Part shown: in pieces, positions 23,893 through 34,478 of the stretch
Layout: each line of letters begins with the position of its first letter
Numbering within the stretch: the stretch's first letter is position 1
Notes under the pieces: model-generated
Databases searched by the model: none
Seen by the model: the letters and a program-made list of their open reading frames with translations, nothing else
Told to the model about the DNA's origin: nothing
Origin: Bufo bufo
Taxonomy: Eukaryota; Chordata; Amphibia; Anura; Bufonidae
Direction of reading: 5' to 3'
Assembly: GCF_905171765.1 (NCBI RefSeq)
Contig: NC_053392.1
Coordinates: 369,997,442 to 370,061,441, forward strand
DNA length: 64,000 nt
Position numbers and translations under genes: made by a program

Positions 23893-24983
23893 TTCTCAAC
23901 CCTTACAATCCCTAGGAGTTTTTGGCAACTCCATCCAAAGGGACTGAACGGGTACCGGTAGCACGGACCTCCCTCACCCTCCCAACCTATTGTGTGTCTA
24001 AACCTGTTGTGCGCTTACACCTGCACAACACCCAAAGTTGAGCACATTTTATTCATCACGTTATCTGCGTATCATCGCTTACCACCCTATGAGCGCCTCT
24101 CCCTTTTCTCTTTTGCCATAATTGCTGTTATTTATAGAGAAGAACGCTGCCATAATCCTGAATCCAGTGGAGCATTATTATTATTTATTATTATCATGAT
24201 CTTTGTTTCTTTAAAAAAAAAAAAAAAACTTTGTAGGCCTTCATATGGAAATAGAGGCTTTCAAATGTGCAGAAGGTCCCCACAAACAGCTATGGATGTT
24301 GTATTTCGGTTTTATACAACTAGTAGGTCGTACAAGGAGGTAATGTACCTATGTGCATTAGATCTCATGGCCCTTTTACACAGGCCAATGGTCTGGAACA
24401 AACATTTGTAGGAAGGAACGTTAATTGGGATGATCATTGGCCCATCTAAACACTTCACCAACCAGGATCGGGTCTTTAATGCAGGCATAAAAATTATTGC
24501 TGGTAGGTAGCACATTGCCCTATGTAAATAGGGGATGTGCTGCTCACAGTATGCAAACTGAATGAGGAAAAACAATTGTGCTAACAGTCACTTGTCACCC
24601 TTTCAGTTTGCATTGGTCAGTGTGAAGTCCCAGAAAACGACCGATAATCAAATGGTTATACTGCCAATGTTGAATTTTTAAGGTATCTTATTGGCCCATG
24701 TAAAAAGACCCTAGGTCTACGGTAAATGTTCACTTTTTCAGCTTAAAATATAATTTTGATTTTTGTTCGCTTTTATGTGTTTCAAGCACATTTTTAACCT
24801 TGTTTTATATATATATATTTTTTTTATTTGAGGAAAAGTGCATGATAAAACCTTTCACTAGGAAATTGGTCCAAACACAATGTCTTGTAGACTAGCTCCG
24901 CTAAATGTAATAATACCTTTCATTTAGTGATTAGTTGCTTCCATCAGGAGAAAACGTATTTTTATCCATAAGCAGGTGAGCAG
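23893..24983. other. intergenic DNA, perhaps Penelope-like remnant at its start
   Basis: About 23893-24080 may continue the element behind the palindrome, but no protein motif was found. The rest includes a poly-A run near 24212 and no gene. Confidence 0.4.
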
Positions 24984-24986
24984 TTA

Positions 24987-25467
24987 GGCCTCTTGCACAC
25001 GGCCGGGTTTTTTTTCCCATTTACTGGCCGTTTTTTGCGTTCCGTATACGGAACATTAATTTCAATGGTTCCGCAAAAAAAACGGAATGTACTTGTATGC
25101 ATTCCGTTTCCGTATTTCCGTTATTACGTTCCGTTTTAACATAGAACATGTCCTATTATTGCCCGCAAATCACGTTCCGTGGCTCCATTCAAGTCAATGG
25201 GTCCGCAAAAAAAAGGAACACATACGGAAATGCATCCGTATGTCTTCCGTTTCCGTTCCGTTTTTTGCTGAACCATCTATTGAAAATGTTATGCCGAGCC
25301 CAATTTTATCTATGTAATTACTGTATACTGTATATGCCATACGGAAAAACGGAACGGAAAAACGGAACAGAAACGGAGACACAACGGAAGGAAAAAATGG
25401 AACAACGGATCCGTGAAAAACAGACCGCAAAACACGGAAAAAGCCATACGGTCGTGTGCAATAGGCC
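24987..25467. mobile_element. Harbinger-like foldback MITE with TTA target duplication
   Basis: GGCCTCTTGCACACGGCC at the left and the inverse of GGTCGTGTGCAATAGGCC at the right are flanked by TTA (24984-24986, 25468-25470). The interior is rich in TTCCGT/ACGGAA words, which create low-complexity open frames with no protein meaning. Confidence 0.75.
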
Positions 25468-25470
25468 TTA

Positions 25471-26221
25471 AGTGAACCAAGTGCAGGCTGAAACCTCTTT
25501 GTGCACCCTTGCTCCTTCTGCTTTCTCTTCCAGCCTAGTAAAGGAAGCAGGAAGAGCAAGGGTGCACACAGTAGCTTGGACCAGCCTTTGGTACATTTTG
25601 CTGCACATTTGCATATGGAGTATTTTTTCTCCAGAATGAAGCAACTGACTACTAAGTGAAAGGTATAATTACATTCAGCTCAGCTAGCCCTACAAGACTT
25701 GCTTGAGTGAATTTCATGGTGACTCTTTCTATCACGTTCTTACCTGTGCCTGGCTTACCAGTGACTTTCCTGGTGACAGTTCCTTTAGCATACAGCCTTG
25801 ATTAGCATGTTGATCAATAGCAGAAAATGTCATGATGAAAGTTTATTATTCAAGCACTGCCTAATTGAGAAATGAAATACTAACAACTCAGTCTCCAGGG
25901 ATATGTGTTTTTCTGTCATTTATGCCATGATCATTCGTTAATCAAATTTGACATTTTACTAATACTCTTGAGAGTCTTTGCATCTTTACAGTTGATTCAA
26001 GTGGCTTTACACTTTGCAGTATGCTTCTTAAAGTAATGTTTTTTTTCCACATTTATGCCACATTTCAAAAATGAAGGGCACTAGGCAACCAGACATGACA
26101 ACTATATACTCTAGTTTACAGTTGTAGGAATTCAGAAGAGAAGAACGGAACTTCAGTTCACAGGACTACCTCAAAGATGCAATCAGGGTACAGTGTAGAT
26201 GCAAAAAGTGCTTTTATTAGT
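25471..26221. other. intergenic DNA
   Basis: A short inverted pair (GTGCACCCTTGCTCCTTC and its mirror near 25547) is present. No gene is seen. Confidence 0.5.
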
Positions 26222-26266
26222 TAATTTGCAATGCGTTTTGGGTCCAGATTGGACCCATCATCAGGC
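26222..26266 (-). ncRNA. hammerhead-like ribozyme remnant
   Basis: On the - strand: CTGATGA, hairpin TGGGTCC/GGACCCA, then AAAACGCATT. The first core box is perfect. The second has A in place of the essential G, and the tiny stem III is mismatched by what looks like CpG decay. AATAAA follows shortly after, as in the copies at 23361 and 23586. Confidence 0.5.
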
Positions 26267-26670
26267 TTTAGCATCGCCATTGAAACGAGACAGGTAACCA
26301 TTTCCCTTCAGACACAGCACTGTGGAAACCATGGCCTGTCTTGAGCATAGTCCCAGGGTCCATCCACCACCAGGTGCTGCTCCCCGTTGCTCCCATACAA
26401 GTGAACGGGAGTGCATTGCGCATGCGCGGCCCCTGCTCCCATTCATTTGTATGGGGCAGACAGAAATAGCCGAGCCAGCGCTCAGCTATTTCAGCGTCCC
26501 CATTGAAATAAATGGAGGTCAGATGTGCATGCGCAGTGTTCCCTCCATTAATTTCCCCGCTCCGTTCTCGTTGTAGGTGTGGGTCCCAGAGGTAGGACCC
26601 GGACCTATCAGACAATTGAGGTATATCCTGGCAATATGCCGAAATTGTATGGGATGGCAAAACTCCTTTA
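26267..26670. repeat. old foldback or Penelope-flanking repeat
   Basis: CCCATTCATTTGTATGGGG and CCCATTGAAATAAATGG-type mirrored words and a right end at AAAACTCCTTTAA resemble the repeats at 5690-5801 and 20920-21355. It is non-coding. Confidence 0.45.
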
Positions 26671-26969
26671 AGGAACCCAATATATACAGTATATTCATAT
26701 ATGGTAGATTTTTTGAAAAAAAGTTCTGTAATTATAAATCAATTCCATTAATTTAAATGGGGTTGGTTTGGCTACAAGCACATGGATTTCTGCAATCCCT
26801 ATTCAGATGAATAGGACAGTGTAAATACGAGCAGTATTCATTCTGCTAAATGTCATTGGAAATAGTTCATTAGACGGATCCCTTTGGCTACGTTGGTATA
26901 ACATTTATACCCATGTTCATAAAGAAGAAACTGCAGTCCAAAGAATATATCAAAATATGATAATTTTTT

Positions 26970-28350
26970 TCACCCAGTGTTAGAAACAGAAACATAGAAT
27001 GTGTCGGCAGATAAGAACCATTTGGCCCATCTAGCTACCACTTCTGCAGGAAGGCTATTCCATGCATCCACTACTCTTTCAGTAAAGTAATACTTCCTGA
27101 TATTACTTTTAAACCTTTGCCCCTCTAATTTAAAACTATTTCCTCTTGTAGCAGTTTTTCTTCTTTTAAATATTCTCTCCTCTTTTACCTTGTTGATTTC
27201 CTTTATGTATTTAAAAGTTTCTATCATATCCCCTCTGTCTCGTCTTTCTTCCAAGCTATTCATGTTAAGGTCCTTTAATCTTTCCTGGTAAGTTTTATCC
27301 TGCAATCCATGTACTAGTTTAGTAGCTCTTCCCTGAACTCTCTCCAAAGTATCAATATCCTTCTGGAGATATGGTCTCCAGTACTGCGCACAATACTCCA
27401 AATGAGGTCTCACTAGTGCTCTGTAGAGCGACATGAGCACCTCCCTCTTTCTACTGGTAATGCCTCTCCCTATACACCCAAGCATTCTGCTAGCATTTCC
27501 TGCTGCTCTATGACATTGTCTGCCTACCTTTAAGTCTTCTGAAATAATGACCCCTAAATCCCTTTCCTCAGATACTGAGGTTAGGACTGTATCACTGATT
27601 TTATATTCTGCTCTTGGGTTTTTACGCCCCAGGTGCATTATCTTGCACTTATCAACATTAAATTTTAGTTGCCAGATTTTTGACCATTCCTCTAGTTTTC
27701 CTAAATCCTTTTCCATTTGGTGTATCCCTCCAGAAACATCAACCCTGTTACAAATCTTTGTGTCATCAGCAAAAAGACACACCTTACCATCGAGGCCTTC
27801 TGCAATTTCGCTGATAAAGATATTAAACAATATGGGTCCCATAACAGATCCCTGAGGTACCCCACTGGTAACAAGACCATGGTCTGAATATACTCCATTG
27901 ACTACAACCCTCTGTTGTCTGTCCCTCAGCCACTGCCTAATCCATTCAACAATATGGGAGTCCAAGCACAAAGACTGCAATTTATTGATAAGCCTTCTAT
28001 GTGGGACAGTATCAAAAGCCTTACTAAAGTCTAGATAAGCTATGTCTACTGCACCTCCACCATCTATTATTTTAGTCACCCAATCAAAAAAATCAATAAG
28101 ATTAGTTTGACATAATCTCCCTGAGGTAAACCCATGCTGTTTTTCATCTTTCCATCCATGGGATTTTAGATGTTCCACAATCTTCTCCTTAAGTAGGGTT
28201 TCCATTAATCTCCACACTATTGATGTCCGGCTTACTGGCCTATAGTTGCCCAATTCCTCCCTACTACCTTTCTTGTGAATGGGCACAACATTTTTTAATT
28301 TCCAATTGTTTGGGAAAACTCCTGTTACCAGTGATTGGTTAAATAAAATA
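26970..28350 (-). pseudogene. CR1-like LINE ORF2, reverse transcriptase part
   Basis: The enzyme copies LINE RNA into DNA at the nicked target. The frame resumes near 28350 with FNQSLVTGVFPNNW. Motifs in order are NYRPVS, QHGFTSGR, YLDFSKAFDTVPH (first catalytic aspartate), SGVPQGSVMGP, and LFADDTK (the paired catalytic aspartates). After these come the usual VDKCKIMHLG and HLEYCAQYW stretches and a C-terminal NSLPAEVV motif. Apart from the upstream shift the domain is open for more than 430 codons, suggesting modest age. Sequence style places it in CR1 rather than L2 or RTE. Confidence 0.9.
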
Positions 28351-29770
28351 TGTTAATGGTTTTGCTAGTTCACTGCTAAGCTCTTTTAATAGCTTTGGGT
28401 GTATCCCATCATGCCCCTGTGACTTATTTGTATTAATTTTAGACAGCTGACTTAGAACCACTTCCTCTGTAAAGACACATGCATCAAAAGATGTATTAGT
28501 CTTCCTTCCTAACTGAGGTCCTTTTCCTTCATTTTCCTTTGTAAAAACTGAACAGAAGTATTCATTGAGGCAGTCAGCTAGTTCTTTATCTTCTTCCACA
28601 TACCTTCCTTCTTTTGTTTTTAATTTGGCAATTCCTTGTTTTAGTTTCCTTTTTTCATTTATGTATCTGAAGAATGTCTTATCGCCTTTTTTCACTGACT
28701 GAGCTAATTTCTCTTCTGCCTGCGCTTTAGAAGCTCTTAGAACTTGCTTGGCCACTCTCTGCCTAATCTTATAAATTTGCCTGTTATCTTCTTTTTTTTT
28801 ATTTTTATAATTACTAAATGCTATCTTTTTGTTTTTAATGATTTTGTCCACTTCTGCTGAGTACCACAGTGGTCTCTTCCTTTTTTTGCTTTTACTGACA
28901 AGCCTAATGCAATTATCTGTTGCCTTCAATAGTGCCACTTTTAAGTAGTCCCATTTCTCCTGGACTCCATTGAAACTGTTCCAGTCTGATAGGGATTCGC
29001 ATACCACTAATCTAATTTTAGAAAAGTCAGTTTTTCTAAAATCTAAAACTTTTGTTTTTGTGTGGTGTGACTCAGTCACTGTACTTATAGTACACCACAC
29101 TGACTGGTAATCACTAGATTCCAAGCTTTCCCCTACAGTAATATCAGATACCAAATTCCCATTTGTGAATACTAAATCTAGAATGGCCTCCTTCCGGGTT
29201 GGCTCATCAACTACTTGCTGTAGAGATAATTTTAGTAGGGAATTTAGAATATCTGTACTCCTGGCCGAACTAGCTATTTTGGTTTTCCAGTTTACATCAG
29301 GAAGATTAAAGTCTCCCATAATGATAACTTCCCCTTTCAATGTCATTTTAGCTATTTGCTCAACTAGTAGATCATCTAATTCTTTGACTTGGCTAGGTGG
29401 TCTATATATCACACCTACACGAGTTACCTTATGATTATCAAGCTGCAACGTAACCCAAACTGACTCTAAATTAGTCTCGCTGACTTGTATTAAATTAGAT
29501 TTTATGCTATCTTTCACATACAGGGCCACCCCTCCCCCTTTCTTGCCTTCTCTGTCTTTCCTATATAGAGAGAACCCTGGTATTGTTATATCCCAGTCAT
29601 TACTCCCATTGAACCATTTCTCAGTAACAGCCACAAAATTTATATTCCCAGATGCCATTATAGACTCAAGTTAATTTATCTTATTCTCTAAACTGTGAGC
29701 ATTTGTAGACAAGACTCTGAGCTTGTCATTTCTTAACCTATTTGGTACTGGCATCTTCTGGCATTGTTCC
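28339..29770 (-). pseudogene. CR1-like LINE ORF2, endonuclease and linker part
   Basis: The apurinic-type endonuclease nicks target DNA for LINE insertion. Open sequence from about 29770 meets a TAA near 29671, then runs open from ATG 29658 for 439 codons. Visible motifs include TEKWF near the start, GGGVALYVKD, VGVIYRPPS and IIMGDFNLPDVNW, followed by a linker (SADCLNEYF/SQGHDGIHPKLL-type) leading toward the reverse transcriptase. The frame ends at PLTYFI, where the reading frame shifts into the next segment. Confidence 0.88.
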
Positions 29771-29775
29771 GGGGG

Positions 29776-29992
29776 GCACTATAATGTAGTGTTTCAACAT
29801 TACAGCCAATTTGATAGTTGAATTGTAGCATTAGGTGAAAAAAATGTCTTCTGGAATTAATGATTACAAGTGATGGTCAGGAGTCTGGCTTTCAACCCAT
29901 TCAAGAGCAGATGACATTGCCTACTCGGGAGCTCAGCACTGGCAGTGTCTATAAATAGGGACACACACTTGGGCCCTTGCTAGGACCCTCGG
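29776..29992. other. unassigned DNA between CR1 and Penelope-like arm
   Basis: Nothing recognised. Confidence 0.5.
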
Positions 29993-30064
29993 GATAATTA
30001 CTGGCAAACAAACAAAACGGTCCTCTGACCAAAAAATCCCTTTCGGGGTCCTAACTATATATTT

Positions 30065-32377
30065 GTGGTCGGGGCTATGTGTGAAAGAACCTACCCCCTA
30101 ATGTACGCCCCAACAGAACTAGCGGCTTGAGTTGTGCCATAACCGCTTCCGTCGAGAGTACACCTGAAAGAGGCCAAAAACCCAGCATAAAAATACAAAG
30201 CGTGTTCATTGACGCATTACAACGCCAAATTCTGAAAGGCACAAGAAATCTCGCTAACGGGGTTCGGAACATAACGGCTGTAACAAGACGAGCGCCACCG
30301 GCCCAACTTACAGATAATGTGTGCTGGCACCTGATTCCTGAAGCGGCCGAGGCTGCCCCAATCCTGAACGAATGCCCTGACACCGTGAGGGGGTCAAAAC
30401 CTAGATTGACCACCAGTATACGCGCATGCGCTATGAATTGGGAGGTGGACAACGCTGCTGTCCCGAAGGGTAACAGTGGGGTGTTAGTGCCGCGACCAGC
30501 CAGTGCCCCTGACAATTCCTGCAGGACGTGGACCGGACCCCATTTGTGAGATGAGGGGGAAGAATTTGACCTGGGTAGGGGGACCTGACTGGGAGGTCTT
30601 GGTCATTTAGACCACGGTACGGCCTGTCCAATGGTTACCCCAAACATGCGCTGCTGCCACCACGGGATACAGGTCCCTAGCCTCCGTTGACTGGAAATTC
30701 CCGTGGCCTCGCAAATCTCCTCCGGCCACGCCCCATTTAGCCAATGGGGGCCAAAATAGCAGCGAAACCAGTGCTGACCCCGCTGTTGGAGAATATGACT
30801 GGGGAGTTGTGCGAGACCGCCGGGACAAACATGGACACGCCATTCCAATGACTCAAGAAGTGGTCCCACATGCTCAAATCCGCTTGCGCTTGACTGTCCA
30901 GGAACACTGGACTATCCTGACAGGGGGCTGCTGAGAGGAGTGGTAACAATCTGGCTACGAAAACCTACCCTGAGGAATGACGCGCATCGCAAAATTTACA
31001 TGCCTAACAACGACTGCAGTTCCACCTTGGTGGTGACCCTACCAGTGACGAAACTGTGAATGACTGCGCGGACCCTAACCAACTTGTCTTCCGGCAACCT
31101 AGCTGACATGCTCTCTGTGACTGTAAAACAAGCAAAAAGACGGACCGTCACTACCACTGTTTAGCAACAATTTGACTACCACCCGTGCCTTGACACCACC
31201 ACCGCCACTGCAGAAACCATCATGCAAAGGTAACTGACCCTGGTGACCACCTGACAGCTGAGGTACGGAGAAAGAGGAGACGTGCGACAGTGGAAAATAA
31301 ATTGGAGACAAAGAAGGAGGACCTTACCGAAAACAGGACACGATGCTGATATGAGAAGAACACAAGGAACCAACCGTGGAAATAGACCTATCCGCATGAA
31401 TTAAGCAGAATAAGTATATATTTTTTTTTTAACAACGCTTGCGCCTGCGTTCAAGTGACCCGAAGCTGGTTGACGAGACACGATTGTCAGATTGCCGGGG
31501 TTCTCACGGAGTTGGCTGAACGGCTGACGTGCATATGCAAAAATAAAAACACAGCTATCTATGTAGCAAGCAAATTGCGACAAGTGTATGAAGACAGGCA
31601 AATGAGAAACCTGCCCATCTGAAACAGAACAATGAAATAAAATGCCATACAATGTGAAGGGTCTGGCGTGCCCCTGCTGGCCTACGTCTAGGGGCGCCTG
31701 TTACTGGGGGTACTACCCCCAACAACTCATCACCATCACGCTGTATGGCATTAACCCCCTACCTAACTGACAGCACGGCGGCCCGTGCCAGACTTTGACC
31801 CCCATATAACAGTCATGGTGATTATACAAAATTCGTCTTGACAGAAAAGTTAAAAACAGCTAGGCTGTGATTAATCAGGCAGATTGAAACTCCGCCCTCA
31901 AAGACTAGCCTCCTCATTGACATTCCCCCCCCTCCCCCCGTCCTTACTCCCTTACAAGCCTCCCCCAATGCAGAAAGATAGAGCCTAATGCGAGTAGCCC
32001 CAGCAAATATACGAACAGAGTCCCGCTGACTCCTGCTACCTGCGTGCAAGTCACGTGGGAGCGGGGCGTGCTGCCAGACTGCCGTTCCGGTGTGGGGATG
32101 TCCCTCTCATACCTTAGAGGGACCGACCCCACCGACCGGACTAAGGAGCCGATACTGCGCTGAGGCAGCAGCTACTCACGCGCCGCACGAGGAGGAACAG
32201 GACGCTGGACTGCAGGAGGAAGCGCCGACCGGAGGTGACGCTCTGTCGCCTAGGAGATGCTGACGCCGCCGGCTGTAACAGGAACACTGCTGCCGTCCGT
32301 CCCCTCTGGAGAAAGGTGCGTGCCAGATATAGGGCAGGGCGCCCCTCCCACAAATACAGGCCAATTAATCGGCCTTA
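30065..32377 (-). mobile_element. DIRS-like retroelement fragment inserted in the Penelope arm
   Basis: The flanks GGGGTCCTAACTATATAT (30046-30063) and TTATTATATTCAC (from about 32401) are continuous in the right arm near 40625-40672, so this 2.3-kb block is an insertion. Coding remnants on the - strand match a DIRS-type order of RNase H then tyrosine recombinase. The CpG-rich stretch at 32050-32350 may be its 5' region. Exact ends are uncertain. Confidence 0.7.
30130..31105 (-). pseudogene. DIRS-like polyprotein remnant: RT end, RNase H, tyrosine recombinase
   Basis: Several frameshifts break the sequence. From the 5' side I read LPEDKLVRVRAVIHSF and ELQSLLG (end of reverse transcriptase). 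Next come ADLSMWDHFLSHWNG and SNSGVSTGFAAI (start of RNase H), and then TEARDLYPVVAAAHVWG (RNase H acidic motif). The tyrosine recombinase end follows: GFDPLTVSGHSFRIGAAS, holding the HxxR pair, and in another frame LGRWRSSCYSRY with the candidate nucleophilic tyrosine. Such elements integrate with a tyrosine recombinase instead of a DDE integrase. The bulk of the reverse transcriptase is not visible. Ngaro-type versus DIRS1-type is undecided. Confidence 0.75.
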
Positions 32378-33965
32378 ATACGTATCGAAAACTATAATCT
32401 GTTATTATATTCACTTAAAACTGCTATTATAGAAAATAAAAAATGTGTATGATTAAAACTATCAGGACTAAGCAGAGGGTCTCAGTTTTAACACCAGTAT
32501 ATGACAGTACTAAGATATGTGCTTTTTATTGTAACACTGTGTTTGATAATAAATACTGCTTGTTGAAAACGGAGTGGTGTGTAGTTTTTTTTATATTATA
32601 ATATCAACACCTCCATATATAACCCTTTTGTATATTCACTTTTACACCCTATATGGTATTGCGGTGTATAGTGTAATATGTTGCTGGTAACAGCAACAAT
32701 ATGTTCTGGGGGTGGTTATTAGAAGTATGATTCAACTGCGATATTGATTGTTTAATGTACTACACATTTATAATCCACTACTATGTTAGTATAATAGTAG
32801 TCCGTTCAGTGCTTTATTTTATAGCACTATTTTGTTAATAAACACTGTTTTCAAGGGACAAACAGTGTGTTATAATTATGTGATATCAACACCCCCACAT
32901 GTAGCCTTTTAATGTATTGACATTTACAGCCTGTTTAGACTTGCAATGTATGACACGTTGTGCTTTGGGGGTGAAAGACTCACAATATAATGCTACTGCA
33001 GTATTCACCGCTAAGTGTGTTATTACATGTGCACTGATTGTACACTCTGCTAGTTCACATATGCTATGTGGATTGTGATTTCAAACACTGAGCGGATTGG
33101 TCACATACACAGTTCACTACACACACAACACACTATCCATCTAAATTTTCCTATCAATTCCAATTGGTGCTCTCTGCTATTCCCTGTCTAAAATACAACA
33201 GCAAACACTACCCCTCCCGACATGTTTCACCGCTGCTTGCGGCTTGGTCAGGGGAGTGGGGTAATAGTGTTCGAGCGCCTTGATGCGCCCTATTAAATAG
33301 CCTACCTCCCCTCCCTCTTAGACATTCTCCTCCAATGTGCGCTCCCCATTGGTGTTAGATACAGGCCGCGCGTCATCAATGCTCGCGCACCCTGTCTCCT
33401 CCCCCCTGTGTCACTCGCCTCCTCTCCCGCACCTGTCTCCTCCCCTCTCACGAACATACGGCGCCTCCAGCACCGCTGAGAGGGGAGGAGAGATCGCAAT
33501 CACAAGACCAAGAATGCAATAACACTTGCATTGTCGCCTGTATGCCCTATGTCATTAGATGCTTTGTAACAGTTGGCCATGTAATTATCCATGGTATGGG
33601 GATATGAGGGGGGGGGGGGGGGGGGGCAGTCAAAGCTCAGCATCAGAGCCACTAGCCTCATAATAATATTAATAGGGGTAAATGAGAGGAAAATGATGAT
33701 TTTAGCTCTGGTTCTCAGACCATATGATTATGGTGGCATAAACCTAATATACGACATGAATATAATGGCAAGATCCTAATATACAAATATAAATATAATT
33801 ATAAATATCAACCAGTGAATTAAGATATACTATAAACATTTTATCTAAGTACTACATATGTGATTTTTGACTATAAATTTCATTTATATTACAAGCTACA
33901 ATTTATGAAATTACGTGATTCTACAATATATATTCAATGGCGTATACGCATCGTGGATCATATGT
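32378..33965 (-). repeat. left inverted arm of Penelope-like element
   Basis: Reverse complement of about 39058-40640, with shared landmarks such as AATACTGCTTGTTGAAAAC, GGAGGAGACAGG and TGATGACGCGCGGCC. It contains a run of about 18 G at 33609-33628 that the right arm lacks. It carries a hammerhead-like motif at 33211-33261. Confidence 0.85.
33211..33261 (-). ncRNA. hammerhead-like ribozyme, left arm, core damaged
   Basis: On the - strand: stem I strand CCCCACTCCC, core CTGACCA, hairpin CCGC/GCGG, GAAAC AT GTC, then GGGAGGGG closing stem I. The expected CTGACGA has C at its G8 position, a residue essential for cleavage, so this copy should be inactive. Confidence 0.65.
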
Positions 33966-33999
33966 CTACTGTCCCTACTTCATTGCTGTCTGTGTTTAA

Positions 34000-34474
34000 A
34001 GGGTTTCTGTCATGGGAAAAATCGTTATGTAGCTGACTGACATTAGCAATGTGCTAATGTCAGCAGTACATAACAGTGTGTTTTATAACTCCCTGCCTGC
34101 CGCCGTTCTCTTAAAAAACTGACTTTTATAATATGCTAATGAAGCCTCTAGGTGCTATGAGGGCGTTGTAGCAGCACCTAGAGGCTCAGTCTAAACGGGA
34201 CAGCGCAGGCGCGGGATTAAGAGGACGAGGCGGAGAAGAAGGACGTCAATCAAGTGGACGTGGGCGTGCCAAAAGGCGAGTCGACCGAGCCTCTAGGTGC
34301 TGCTGCAACGCCCTCATAGCACATAGAGGCTTCATTAGCATATTATAAAAGTCAGTTTTTTAAGAGAATGGCGGCAGGCAAGGAGTTAACAAACACATTG
34401 TTATGTACTGCTGACATTAGCACATCACTAATGTCAGTCAGCTACATAAAGATTTTTCCCATGACAGAAACCCT
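34000..34474. mobile_element. TTAA-flanked foldback MITE
   Basis: AGGGTTTCTGTCATGGGAAA at the left is mirrored by TTTCCCATGACAGAAACCCT at the right, with TTAA on both sides (33996-33999, 34475-34478). The inner GCTAATGTCAGCAGTACATAA and GCCTCTAGGTGCT are also mirrored. TTAA targets fit piggyBac- or Kolobok-type elements. Confidence 0.8.
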
Positions 34475-34478
34475 TTAA

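Larger units (their letters stand above)
26965..29775 (-). mobile_element. CR1-like LINE, 5'-truncated
   Basis: The element encodes an endonuclease and a reverse transcriptase in that order and ends with a TTTCTGTTTCTAACACTGGG-like tail region. ORF1 is missing, so it is 5'-truncated at about 29775. Two visible lesions interrupt the coding region: a stop codon near 29671 and a frameshift near 28345. Confidence 0.9.

Noticed and set aside
25148..25559. Frames of 107 and 121 codons rich in Phe, Arg and Lys
   Set aside because: They come from ACGGAA/TTCCGT low-complexity words inside a foldback element.
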